This document shows, piece after piece, positions 1-7,148 of a stretch of 64,000 nucleotides of DNA. A model generated the notes under the pieces. The model saw only the letters and a list, made by a program, of their open reading frames with translations, did no database searches and was not told the DNA's origin. Every line of letters starts with the position of its first letter. The first letter of the stretch is position 1. Made by a program: the position numbers and the translations under genes. Source of the stretch: Mycobacterium hubeiense (lineage in GTDB: Bacteria > Actinomycetota > Actinomycetes > Mycobacteriales > Mycobacteriaceae); contig NZ_PIZU01000005.1 of the NCBI RefSeq assembly GCF_002838065.1, forward strand, positions 62,001-126,000, read 5' to 3'.

Positions 1-110
1 ATTGGCGGCCCGATTTCTCGGGCCGACGCTTGATGGTGTTCGGCCCGTCAAACGTCACGTCGCCGCCCAAACATGACGTTGGTCGCCCAATGGAGTGATG
101 TTTTCGGCAT
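1..110. other. Upstream edge, no gene assigned
   Basis: One frame reads in from the window edge and stops with TGA at 31-33, so these bases may be the last codons of an upstream gene. By synteny with M. tuberculosis that gene would be murI, but the ten residues visible are too few to tell. Nothing else is recognisable before the first start codon. Confidence 0.3.
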
Positions 111-905
111 GTGAATGTCGAGCATGGCAAGCTAGTGTGCGTGCGAATCACCGTCCTCGGTTGCACCGGCAGCGTCGTCGGTCCTGATTCGCCAGCTTCG
201 GGCTATCTCGTCCACGCCCCCGATACGCCCCCTTTGGTGATCGATTTCGGCCCCGGGGTGCTCGGCGCGCTGCAGCGCTACGCCGATCCGAACGACGTGC
301 ATATCCTGCTTTCGCATTTGCACGCCGACCATTTTCTGGACCTGCCGGGCTTATTTGTCTGGCGGCGCTATCACCCGTCGCCAGCAAAGAAGCGAGGGGT
401 GATGTACGGCCCGGCCAACACATGGGCCCGGCTGGGTGCGGCGTCGTCGCCCGAGGGCGGTGAGATCGACGATTTCTCCGACATCTTCGAGATCCGGCAC
501 TGGGCCGACAAGCAGTCCGTACAGATCGGGTCGTTGACGGTCGAATCGCGGTTGGTGTGTCACCCGACCGAGTCCTACGGGATGCGCATCACCGATCCGT
601 CGGGTGCGACGTTGGTGTACAGCGGCGACACCGGCTACTGCGATGCGCTGATCGAACTGGCCCGCGGCGCCGACATTTTCCTGTGCGAAGCGTCGTGGAC
701 GCATTCGCCGGACCGGCCGCCCAAGCTGCACCTGTCGGGCACCGAGGCCGGGATGGCCGCTGCCGCCGCGGGCGTTTCCGAACTGCTGCTGACCCACATT
801 CCGCCGTGGACGTCACGCGAGGACGTGATCAGCGAGGCCAAAGCGGAGTTCGACGGACCGGTGCACGCGGTGACGTGCGGGGAAACCATCAACGTCACCC
901 GTTAG
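111..905 (+). CDS. MBL-fold metallo-hydrolase, Rv1339-like cyclic-nucleotide phosphodiesterase family
   Basis: A 264-aa metallo-beta-lactamase-fold protein. The metal-binding signature HLHADH lies near residue 68, followed by a YSGDTGY strand (about residue 168) and a C-terminal LLTHIPPW histidine, as in the RNase Z/phosphodiesterase branch of the fold. It closely resembles M. tuberculosis Rv1339, reported to act on cyclic nucleotides; that activity here is by homology. The first conserved residues are VRITVLGC, so the GTG codons at 135 or 141 are plausible alternatives to the GTG at 111. It lies 9 bp upstream of rph, the same order as Rv1339-Rv1340, suggesting cotranscription. Cytoplasmic; no signal peptide. 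Confidence 0.85.
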   Translation: MNVEHGKLVCVRITVLGCTGSVVGPDSPASGYLVHAPDTPPLVIDFGPGVLGALQRYADPNDVHILLSHLHADHFLDLPGLFVWRRYHPSPAKKRGVMYGPANTWARLGAASSPEGGEIDDFSDIFEIRHWADKQSVQIGSLTVESRLVCHPTESYGMRITDPSGATLVYSGDTGYCDALIELARGADIFLCEASWTHSPDRPPKLHLSGTEAGMAAAAAGVSELLLTHIPPWTSREDVISEAKAEFDGPVHAVTCGETINVTR

Positions 906-914
906 GGTTGGCGA

Positions 915-1697
915 GTGTCCAGTCGAGAAGACGGGCGGCTCGATGACGAGCTGCGTCCGGTAGTCATCACCCGCGGTTTCACCTCACATCCGGCCGGCTC
1001 CGTGCTGGTGGAGTTCGGCCAGACCCGCGTCATGTGCACGGCGAGCGTCACCGAGGGCGTGCCGCGCTGGCGTAAGGGGTCGGGCCAGGGCTGGCTCACC
1101 GCCGAATATGCGATGTTGCCCGCCGCGACCCACGAGCGGTCCGATCGAGAGTCGGTCAAGGGGCGCATCGGCGGGCGGACTCAGGAGATCAGCCGGCTGA
1201 TCGGGCGGTCGCTGCGAGCGTGCATCGATTTGGGCGCGTTGGGGGAGAACACCATCGCGCTCGACTGCGACGTGCTACAGGCCGACGGCGGCACGCGCAC
1301 GGCGGCGATCACGGGCGCGTATGTCGCGCTGGCGGATGCGGTGACGTGGTTGTCGGCGGCGGGCCGGTTGTCAGATCCGCGGCCGCTGTCGTGTGCGATC
1401 GCGGCGGTGTCCGTCGGCGTGGTCGACGGACGCATCCGGGTGGACCTGCCGTATTCGGAGGACGCGCGTGCCGAGGTCGACATGAACGTCGTCGCGACGG
1501 ATACCGGCACGCTGGTGGAGATTCAGGGCACGGGCGAGGGGGCGACGTTCGCGCGCTCGACGCTGGACAAGATGCTCGACGTGGCGCTGGCCGCGTGCGA
1601 CAAGCTGTTCGAGGTGCAGCGTAAGGCGCTGGAGTTGCCGTATCCGGGGGTGCTGCCGGAGTCGTCGGAGCCGCCGAAGAAGGCGTTCGGAAGCTGA
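915..1697 (+). CDS. rph: Ribonuclease PH
   Basis: A 260-aa phosphorolytic 3'-5' exoribonuclease that trims tRNA 3' ends. The family signature [15 protein letters not shown] lies near residues 119-133, and the RSDRE element (about residues 75-79) is also present. Length is normal for RNase PH (240-260 aa). The GTG start at 915 follows a GGGTTGGCGA stretch. Its stop codon overlaps the probable upstream start of rdgB, so the two genes are likely translationally coupled. Order and neighbours match M. tuberculosis Rv1339-rphA-Rv1341. Confidence 0.97.
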   Translation: MSSREDGRLDDELRPVVITRGFTSHPAGSVLVEFGQTRVMCTASVTEGVPRWRKGSGQGWLTAEYAMLPAATHERSDRESVKGRIGGRTQEISRLIGRSLRACIDLGALGENTIALDCDVLQADGGTRTAAITGAYVALADAVTWLSAAGRLSDPRPLSCAIAAVSVGVVDGRIRVDLPYSEDARAEVDMNVVATDTGTLVEIQGTGEGATFARSTLDKMLDVALAACDKLFEVQRKALELPYPGVLPESSEPPKKAFGS

Positions 1698-1705
1698 CCT
1701 CTCTT

Positions 1706-2296
1706 TTGGTCGCCAGCCGGAACTCTAAGAAGCTGGCCGAACTGCACCGGGTGCTCATGGCTGCCGGTGTTTCGGGGTTGACGCTGTTGTCGCTGGACGA
1801 CGTGCCGCCGTTCGACGAGGCGCCGGAGACGGGGGCCACGTTTGAAGAGAACGCATTGGCCAAGGCGCGGGACGCATTTCGTGCTACGGGGCTGCCGTCG
1901 GTGGCCGACGATTCCGGGCTGTCGGTGGACGCGCTGAACGGGATGCCGGGGGTGTTGTCGGCGCGGTGGTGCGGTCGGCATGGCGATGATGCGGCGAATA
2001 CGGCGTTGTTGCTGGCGCAGCTGTCGGATGTGCCTTCGGAGCGTCGGGGTGCGGCGTTCGTGTCGGCATGCGCGCTGGTGTCCTCGGCCGGGGAGGTCGT
2101 GGTGCGCGGCGAGTGGCAGGGCAGCATCGTGCGTGAGCCGCGCGGTGAGGGCGGGTTCGGTTATGACCCGGTGTTCTTGCCTGCAGGGTCATCGCGCACG
2201 GCTGCCGAGCTGAGCCCGTCCGAGAAGGACGCGGTGTCGCATCGGGGGCGGGCGTTGCGGCTGCTGGTACCGGCGCTGCGGGAGCTCGCGGGCTGA
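1706..2296 (+). CDS. rdgB: RdgB/HAM1-type XTP/dITP diphosphatase
   Basis: House-cleaning pyrophosphatase that removes non-canonical purine nucleotides (XTP, dITP). Motifs present: VASRNSKKLAEL at the N-terminus, ENALAKAR, ADDSGLSVDAL (about residues 67-77), GFGYDPVF and SHRGRAL near the C-terminus; all are typical of the family. The listed start is TTG at 1706. The family's first beta strand normally reads LLVASRN, and the same frame continues upstream as [10 protein letters not shown] from a CTG at 1694 that overlaps the rph stop (CTGA). A CTG start is therefore a serious alternative and would give 200 aa. Third gene of the conserved block. Confidence 0.95.
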   Translation: MVASRNSKKLAELHRVLMAAGVSGLTLLSLDDVPPFDEAPETGATFEENALAKARDAFRATGLPSVADDSGLSVDALNGMPGVLSARWCGRHGDDAANTALLLAQLSDVPSERRGAAFVSACALVSSAGEVVVRGEWQGSIVREPRGEGGFGYDPVFLPAGSSRTAAELSPSEKDAVSHRGRALRLLVPALRELAG

Positions 2297-2313
2297 TTTT
2301 GCGCCTTGGCGCC

Positions 2314-2368
2314 GACTGTGCGGTTTCATACGCGACGCGCCGTGGCGTGCGGATGAAATCGCACAGTC
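2314..2368. terminator. Bidirectional terminator-like hairpin between convergent genes
   Basis: Arms GACTGTGCGGTTTCAT (2314-2329) and ATGAAATCGCACAGTC (2353-2368) pair over 16 bp with one G-T wobble around a 23-nt GC-rich loop. It starts 18 bp after the rdgB stop and ends 8 bp before the stop of the convergent DUF3817 gene. There is no T tract, as is usual for mycobacterial hairpins. The arm sequence recurs at 28112-28160. Confidence 0.6.
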
Positions 2369-2375
2369 AAGGCCG

Positions 2376-2711
2376 CTACAGGTTGAACTGCTGCTTGATT
2401 TCCTTGGTGCGGAAGTGCTCGACGATGATGCCGAGCAGCGGGATCGTCCCGGCGAGCAGCACGCCGATGGTCTTGCCGATGGGCCAGCGCACCTTCACCG
2501 CGAGGTTGGCAGCGAACAGCAGGTAGATGAAGTACACCCAGCCGTGCACGACGGCGATCCAGTTCAGGCCCTCCACGCCGAATCCGTACTTCATCACCAT
2601 CTCGTAGCACAGGGCGATGAGCCAGATACCGGTTGTCCAGGCCAGCACGCGGTAGCCGAGCAGGGCCTTGCGGATGGTTTCGACGGGGGTAGTGGTCGGG
2701 GTTTCGGTCAC
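2376..2711 (-). CDS. DUF3817 integral membrane protein (Rv1342c-like)
   Basis: A 111-aa protein with about three hydrophobic segments (roughly residues 20-40, 47-68 and 75-95). It resembles M. tuberculosis Rv1342c, a DUF3817 membrane protein of unknown function; these proteins typically carry a transmembrane core with a conserved EGLNW-type segment, seen here as VEGLNWIAVVHGWVY. The GTG start at 2711 overlaps the stop of the upstream LprD-like gene by 4 bp (GTGA), indicating coupled translation. Convergent with rdgB. Confidence 0.85.
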   Translation of the reverse strand: MTETPTTTPVETIRKALLGYRVLAWTTGIWLIALCYEMVMKYGFGVEGLNWIAVVHGWVYFIYLLFAANLAVKVRWPIGKTIGVLLAGTIPLLGIIVEHFRTKEIKQQFNL

Positions 2712-3073
2712 TGTTCCTTGTCTTTCTTGGCCAGCTCGGCGAGGTAGGCGTTGTACTCGCGGAGGGTGGGATCGTCATCGGAATGGGTTGAGGGCTTGGG
2801 CCGTTCGGGCAGTAGGTCTTGAGGGATTTCGGTGACGGTGTCGGGCTTGTGCGGCTCGGGCGGGGCCTCTTCGTAGCGGACGAACTTGTAGTAGGCGTAG
2901 ACGCAGAACCCGGCGAATAGCGGCCATTGCAGGGCGTAGCCGAGGTTCTGGAAGCTGCCCGACGTCGACTCGAAGCGGGTCCACTGCCACCAGGCCAAGG
3001 CGAGGCAGCCGGCAGCGGCAACGATTACCAGCGCGACGAGCGCTGGTCTCCTACGCCGTGTAGTGGACACCAT
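2708..3073 (-). CDS. LprD-like membrane-anchored protein (Rv1343c-like)
   Basis: A 121-aa protein with an N-terminal RRRRP basic stretch followed by a hydrophobic segment containing VAAAGC, a weak lipobox candidate (Cys near residue 23). A second hydrophobic stretch (about residues 47-62) precedes a charged, Pro-rich C-terminal tail. The sequence strongly resembles M. tuberculosis LprD (Rv1343c), annotated as a lipoprotein; here the cysteine sits inside a membrane segment, so lipidation is uncertain. ATG start at 3073. It forms a two-gene operon with the DUF3817 gene downstream. Confidence 0.8.
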   Translation of the reverse strand: MVSTTRRRRPALVALVIVAAAGCLALAWWQWTRFESTSGSFQNLGYALQWPLFAGFCVYAYYKFVRYEEAPPEPHKPDTVTEIPQDLLPERPKPSTHSDDDPTLREYNAYLAELAKKDKEQ

Positions 3074-3276
3074 TCAACGGTACCGCGATGGCTTTTGGAC
3101 CGACGAACTCGTCCAACCGGGCGGTCGCGGCCTTGCGGTAGATCGCGCCGTCGGTCATGTCGGCGGCGATGAGGCGTTGCACTTCGTTGAATTCCTCTGC
3201 CGACCGCACGTCCGCCCCCGTCGTTGAACACAAGTTATGCGGCGCCACCGACAGATTTCGTCGACGTCGGAAGCGG

Positions 3277-3282
3277 TACGAT
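3277..3282 (+). promoter_or_regulatory. Candidate -10 element of the tRNA-Leu gene
   Basis: TACGAT lies 10 bp upstream of the first tRNA base, the spacing expected if transcription starts just before the mature 5' end. No convincing -35 is seen. The 3074-3276 stretch upstream of it holds no recognisable gene. Confidence 0.4.
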
Positions 3283-3292
3283 CGTTGGGCTT

Positions 3293-3378
3293 GCGGGCGT
3301 GGTGGAACGGCAGACACGATGGCTTTAGGTGCCATTGCTCGAAAGAGCGTGGGGGTTCGAATCCCTCCGCCCGCACCA
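3293..3378 (+). tRNA. tRNA-Leu (anticodon UAG)
   Basis: The acceptor arms GCGGGCG (3293-3299) and CGCCCGC (3368-3374) pair perfectly. The anticodon stem ATGGC/GCCAT encloses the loop TTTAGGT, giving anticodon TAG (codon CUA). A long variable arm (GCTCGAAAGAGC) and a T arm GGGGGTTCGAATCCC follow, as expected for a class II leucine tRNA. The CCA end is encoded (3376-3378). Conserved synteny ends here and accessory DNA begins, so the gene may mark a recombination boundary. Confidence 0.95.
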
Positions 3379-3464
3379 TGCCCAGAGGTCCCAATGTGTG
3401 CGGCTCCCCGCGTCAACACACGCTGACGCGCCGGCGAGAGTGGCTGCGCGATTCCCCCATAGCG

Positions 3465-3872
3465 TCACGGAACGACGATGAACCGGCCGCCTCGCAGTGG
3501 GCGCAATACTTCGAAATGCCGGCGGTCGAGGGTGACGATGGTTCGAGTTTGGTATCGATCCGCCAGTACGACGTTCGACGCATCTGCCACTCCGATGTTC
3601 TGGTCGCGATACTTCTTGACCACCGAGGCGGCAAGCTCTAGGTCCGAGCCGCCTATGGCGGCTAATTCCCATGCGCCACTGGACAATTCACCCAGCACTG
3701 CGAGTTTCGCATCTACGCCAACGCGAGTAGCGACGAGATAGTCGAGTTCGGCGACCACGTACGGCGAGATTACGAGCGGGTCCTCGTTTCCATCGATGAC
3801 TCGCGCGACTGCGTCATGATCAGGTTCGCCGGCATCGAAATAGGCGAGAAGCGCACTGGTGTCGATGATCAC
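3465..3872 (-). CDS. vapC: VapC-type PIN-domain ribonuclease toxin, VapC26-like
   Basis: A 135-aa PIN-domain toxin. The acidic metal-binding residues are Asp4 (MIIDTSALLAYF), Glu42 (VVAELDYL), Asp97 (GVADASNVV) and Asp116 (TLDRRHF), the positions described for M. tuberculosis VapC26, which it resembles along its length. VapC26 cleaves 23S rRNA at the sarcin-ricin loop; the same target here is an inference. ATG at 3872 overlaps the vapB stop by 4 bp, so antitoxin and toxin are translationally coupled. All key acidic residues are intact, so the toxin is probably functional. Confidence 0.93.
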   Translation of the reverse strand: MIIDTSALLAYFDAGEPDHDAVARVIDGNEDPLVISPYVVAELDYLVATRVGVDAKLAVLGELSSGAWELAAIGGSDLELAASVVKKYRDQNIGVADASNVVLADRYQTRTIVTLDRRHFEVLRPLRGGRFIVVP

Positions 3873-4084
3873 CGCTCACCGAAGCCGTCGAGGAGCTCAT
3901 CAACGCGGCGGGCGATTGGCTGCTTGCCGGTGTAGAGGCCGCCCCGCGGCCGTGGTTTGGCACTACCGACTCCCGCGCGGATGGATTCGCGGATGACCTC
4001 AGCTTCGGATACTCCGCGTTGTCTAGCGGCGCGCTTCACTGCCGTCTTGAGGTCTTCAGGCAGGTAGATCGTCGTCTTGTCCAC
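3869..4084 (-). CDS. vapB: VapB-type ribbon-helix-helix antitoxin, VapB26-like
   Basis: A 71-aa antitoxin. The N-terminal DKTTIYLPEDLK strand and the following helices form a ribbon-helix-helix DNA-binding fold; the C-terminal part (RRVDELLDGFGER) is the toxin-wrapping tail. It closely resembles M. tuberculosis VapB26. The start is GTG at 4084, directly against a 34-bp near-palindrome. There is no Shine-Dalgarno sequence between the palindrome and the start, so the transcript may be leaderless. Expected to repress its own promoter together with VapC. Confidence 0.92.
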   Translation of the reverse strand: MDKTTIYLPEDLKTAVKRAARQRGVSEAEVIRESIRAGVGSAKPRPRGGLYTGKQPIARRVDELLDGFGER

Positions 4085-4118
4085 GTATATATGGTACCAC
4101 CGGTGGCACTATACATAC
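4085..4118. promoter_or_regulatory. vapBC operator: 34-bp imperfect palindrome
   Basis: Centred on the perfect 10-mer CCACCGGTGG; the outer parts (GTATATATGGTA and its partner CACTATACATAC) are also symmetric. 28 of 34 positions match the reverse complement. It abuts the vapB start codon and is AT-rich at both ends, as expected for an autoregulated toxin-antitoxin promoter. Binding by VapB is inferred. Confidence 0.7.
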
Positions 4119-4159
4119 CGCCGCAGCTAATAGACCCTTCCCGCAGTAAGGTTGCCGCG

Positions 4160-4606
4160 ATGGAGATGTGGGAGCTGATCGCCCGCGAACGCATCCGCGA
4201 TACCCTCGCCCGCTACAACTGGTCGGGCGACGCGGGCCGCATCGAAGACCTGACGCAAGCGTTCTGAGTTGACGGCGAACTCGAGGTGCGCGGCTTGACG
4301 ACGGCTCGTGGCCGCGCCGCGATCGCACAGTTTCTCGGCGGCGTCACCGAGCAACCGGCGTCGTCGACAAGCACGGTCAAACGCATTGTGCGGCACAACG
4401 TGACCAACATCCGGTTCACCGCGGTGACCCGCCACCGGGCCGATGTCTCGTCATACTTCACCGTGTTCACCGAGATCGGGCTCGACCACTTCGGCCGCTA
4501 CCGCGACGTGTTCGTCCCGCTCGGCGAGGACTGGTTGATCCAGAGCCGGTTCGTATCGACGGACTGGCATGCGCCCGATTCGACGATGGCGCGTCCTACA
4601 CCTTGA
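4160..4606 (+). pseudogene. SnoaL/NTF2-like protein interrupted by an in-frame TGA
   Basis: ATG at 4160 opens a frame beginning ELIARERIRDTLARYNW, typical of the N-terminal helix of SnoaL-like (NTF2 fold) proteins. After 35 codons (ending LTQAF) the frame meets TGA at 4265-4267 and then continues in the same frame as VDGELEVRGLTTARG to a stop at 4604-4606. A single base change would restore a 148-codon protein of normal family length, so this is a nonsense mutation in an otherwise intact gene. GTG at 4286 could restart translation but would lack the first helix. The 3' end overlaps the convergent methyltransferase by 11 bp. Confidence 0.75.
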
Positions 4607-5234
4607 CCCCGACGGTGATCACGTCCGAGGCCCACCGCGTCCAGATCGGTCGACGGACGGGGTGCTGGTCGTCGACGGCCAACCCGGCTTCTTCGAACAG
4701 TGCCCGCACCTCCGCCGGCGACGGGTTGTGCGCGGGATTGCGCAGGCTGGCCGAGAGGCGTTCCAGCGGATAGGGGAGCGACGGGCTGATCGCCGCGACC
4801 GCTGCGAATCCTCCGGGCACGAGCACGCGGTGGAATTCGCGCAGTGCCGCGGGCTGGTCGAAGAAGTGAAACGCCGAGGTCGTCACGACGGCATCGAGGG
4901 CGCCGTCCTCGAAGGGGAGCTGCTCCGCCGGCGCCTTCAACCATTGCACCGTCGACGAGCGTGCTCGGGCCTGGGCCAGCATCCCGTCCGACATGTCGAC
5001 CCCGTAGACCTCGTCGAGATGCAATTCGCGTTGGATGCGATCCGCAAGAATTCCTGTGCCGCAGCCGATATCGGCAACCCGGCGAGAACCGTGCTTACGT
5101 AGCGCACCGATGATCTCGTCCTGCGGCGGACGGTATGCCCAACGTTGCACAAAGCCGGTGTCGTAGAGCGGAGCGGCCACACTCCAGAATCTTGTGACCG
5201 CGGTGTTGAACGCTCTGCCTCGTTCCGTCCTCAT
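4596..5234 (-). CDS. Class I SAM-dependent methyltransferase
   Basis: A 212-aa Rossmann-fold methyltransferase of the UbiE/Methyltransf_11 type. Motif I VADIGCGTGILA (about residues 53-64) binds SAM, the acidic VYGVDMS follows, and motif IV-like DAVVTTSAFHFF is present. ATG at 5234 was chosen because the 15 residues upstream in the open frame do not look like methyltransferase. The substrate cannot be predicted. It converges on the broken SnoaL gene. Confidence 0.85.
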   Translation of the reverse strand: MRTERGRAFNTAVTRFWSVAAPLYDTGFVQRWAYRPPQDEIIGALRKHGSRRVADIGCGTGILADRIQRELHLDEVYGVDMSDGMLAQARARSSTVQWLKAPAEQLPFEDGALDAVVTTSAFHFFDQPAALREFHRVLVPGGFAAVAAISPSLPYPLERLSASLRNPAHNPSPAEVRALFEEAGLAVDDQHPVRRPIWTRWASDVITVGVKV

Positions 5235-5306
5235 GCCACCATCCTGCTTTCCTTGAGCGTTGCAGTCGAGGCCGACCAAAATCCCACGAGCCCAACACGT
5301 ACGGGA

Positions 5307-5561
5307 TTAGTGATCCGACGCTTCTTCCGGCAGTAAGGACTCCAGCTGGGCCAACGTCGAGGTGAGCGTTTCCATCCGGTCCGCGCCGCCGGCGAGTTGG
5401 CGTCCAACGGCGCAACCGACCACGAACGTCGACAGTGGAGTGAACTTGCGCTCCACTCGGTGGGCGACATCGCGCGCGGCATCGAGCAGGCGGCTGGTTT
5501 CTGCAGGCGTCAGTGGCTCCTCGCCAAGGGTGCGGGCGAGCTCGTCGATCCAGTTGTCCAT
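5307..5561 (-). CDS. DUF6457-like small protein
   Basis: An 84-aa acidic, mostly helical protein beginning MDNWIDELARTLG and containing the pattern LDAARDVAHRVERK. This looks like the DUF6457 family of short actinobacterial proteins, some found fused or next to molybdopterin-guanine dinucleotide synthesis proteins; no such neighbour is seen here. ATG at 5561 follows a rich Shine-Dalgarno (GGAGG in the reverse strand). Function unknown. Confidence 0.7.
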   Translation of the reverse strand: MDNWIDELARTLGEEPLTPAETSRLLDAARDVAHRVERKFTPLSTFVVGCAVGRQLAGGADRMETLTSTLAQLESLLPEEASDH

Positions 5562-5635
5562 GGTTCCTCCCGGGTGATCCTGTCCCTATCGTGCCTCGTG
5601 TGCCCAGAAGGCCAAATTGGTCATAAATACTAAAA

Positions 5636-6217
5636 ATGGCGAAGTACGGCGACATCAGAGGCAACCTGGTGTGGTCGGGGCGATCGTGCCGTGGAACTTC
5701 CCCGTTCGAGGTCACAAGGCTGGTCAGTTCGGCGGTTCGGATCATCGGAGACAACCCGGGTTTCGAGGCGCAACTGCGCGACGACCGCAGCACGATCCCG
5801 GCCTTCCTTGAAGAGACATTGCGGATGGAAAGCCCGGTCAAGGCGCACTTCCGGATGGCTCGCACGACCACCACCATCGGAGATGTCAAGGTGCCTGCGG
5901 GCACGACGGTCATGCTTCTTCCCGGTGCGTGCAATCGGGACGAACGGAAGTTCCCTGATCCCAACATGTTCCGCCCCGATCGACCGAACGTGCGCGAGCA
6001 GATCGCCTTCATCCGGGGCGTTCACTCCTGTCCAGGTGCGCCGTTGGCTCGAGCAGAGGGCCGGATCTCCCTGAACAGGATCCTCGACCGGATGCGTGAC
6101 ATCACCATCTCCACCGAGCACCACGGCCCGTCAGGGGACCGCCGCTACACCTACGAGCCGACTTTCATCATGCGCGGGCTCAGTGAACTGCACATAACGT
6201 TCACACCGGTCGGTTGA
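5636..6217 (+). pseudogene. Cytochrome P450, C-terminal remnant fused to an ALDH-like scrap
   Basis: From about 5705 the frame encodes the last 170 residues of a P450: the helix-K ExxR motif (EETLR) and the haem loop FIRGVHSCPGAPLAR with its cysteine ligand. The N-terminal half, including helix I, is absent, so it cannot be an active P450. Immediately before it, in another frame (5665-5703), the bases encode PGVVGAIVPWNFP, a hallmark of aldehyde dehydrogenases. The likely history is a deletion joining an ALDH gene to a P450 gene. The C-terminal sequence itself is well preserved. Confidence 0.8.
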
Positions 6218-6231
6218 GAAGGGAAGTTGTT

Positions 6232-6339
6232 GTGGGCCAACTCATCATGCTCGGCACGCTGTTCGGACTGATCGTGCTCATATTCGGTCTGGTGATCTAC
6301 TTCGACCCCGAAGCCCGCGGCCACGAGCGCGACCAGTGA
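6232..6339 (+). CDS. 35-aa single-pass membrane peptide coupled to the AveC-like gene
   Basis: GTG at 6232 to TGA at 6337-6339 encodes 35 residues: a short N-terminus, one hydrophobic helix (LGTLFGLIVLIFGLVIYF) and a charged tail ending GHERDQ. A purine-rich GAAGGGAAG lies about 8 bp upstream of the start. The stop overlaps the GTG of the next gene (GTGA), a strong sign of coupled translation. It is too short for routine gene calling. It may be a partner or assembly factor of the AveC-like membrane protein; function unknown. Confidence 0.65.
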   Translation: MGQLIMLGTLFGLIVLIFGLVIYFDPEARGHERDQ

Positions 6340-7121
6340 GCACCGAGCTGACGCCGTTGCTGACGGCGGCGGTGATCTTCGGCTGGGGCGGCGGCATCCT
6401 GTTCACCGCGATCGGCGTGTACCTGAGCATTCGCCGCGGCCGACTGCATCCCCTACTGCTGCTGTGTATCTCGGCGATCTCGTTCTCCTGGATCGAGGCA
6501 CCCTACGACTGGGCGATGTACGCGCAGTTCCCGCCCGCGCTGCCCCGCATGCCGTCCTGGTGGCCGTTGAACATGACGTGGGGTGGGCTGCCGTCGTCGG
6601 TGCCCGTCGGCTACGTCTCCTACTTTGTTCTGCCCGCGGTGATCGGAGCAGCGCTCGGGCGATGGATCAGTGCGCGGTTCAACGTGCGCAGACCTACAAC
6701 CCTGTTGACCGTCGGTCTTGTCGTCGGCTTCTGCTGGGCGCTGTTCTTCAACGCGGTCATCGGAGCGCAGCTCGGTGTCTTCCACTACGGCTATGTGATC
6801 CCAGGGTTGGCGATCTTCGAGGGGACCAAGCATCAGTACCCGATCTACGACGCCATCGCGATGGGTGTGCAGATGATGGTGTTCACCTACCTGCTCGGGA
6901 GGACGGACTCCCAGGGCCGAAATGTCATCGAGATGTGGTCCGACAAGGTGTCGAAGACCCGTCTGCAATCGGCAGTCGTATCCGTCGCCTCTGTCATCGT
7001 CATCGGAAATGTCTTGTACGGTGCTGTTTTCGCGCCCCACCTCGCCACGAAACTGGGCGGTTGGGTGACCTCAGGCCCATCGGAGCAGTTGTTCCCGGGT
7101 GTGCCGAACCAGCCCAGATAG
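6336..7121 (+). CDS. Spirocyclase AveC-family membrane protein
   Basis: A 261-aa protein with about six transmembrane segments. It contains an IEAPYDWAMYAQFPP element and an FHYGYVIPGLAIFEG element, which I associate with the AveC-like family. AveC of Streptomyces acts in spiroketal formation and dehydration during avermectin synthesis; mycobacterial members have no established role and often sit near P450 genes, as here. GTG at 6336 overlaps the stop of the 35-aa peptide gene. The aromatic and acidic residues in the first loop may form the reaction site, which is inference. Confidence 0.75.
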   Translation: MSTELTPLLTAAVIFGWGGGILFTAIGVYLSIRRGRLHPLLLLCISAISFSWIEAPYDWAMYAQFPPALPRMPSWWPLNMTWGGLPSSVPVGYVSYFVLPAVIGAALGRWISARFNVRRPTTLLTVGLVVGFCWALFFNAVIGAQLGVFHYGYVIPGLAIFEGTKHQYPIYDAIAMGVQMMVFTYLLGRTDSQGRNVIEMWSDKVSKTRLQSAVVSVASVIVIGNVLYGAVFAPHLATKLGGWVTSGPSEQLFPGVPNQPR

Positions 7122-7148
7122 GCGGGGCCCCACCGCTACCGTGTTCAT

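Noticed and set aside
3051..3292. Reverse-strand frame reading FNEVQRLIAADMTDGAIYRK before the tRNA
   Set aside because: Vaguely helix-turn-helix-like but too short and without a start or family match; it runs through the tRNA in the open frame.
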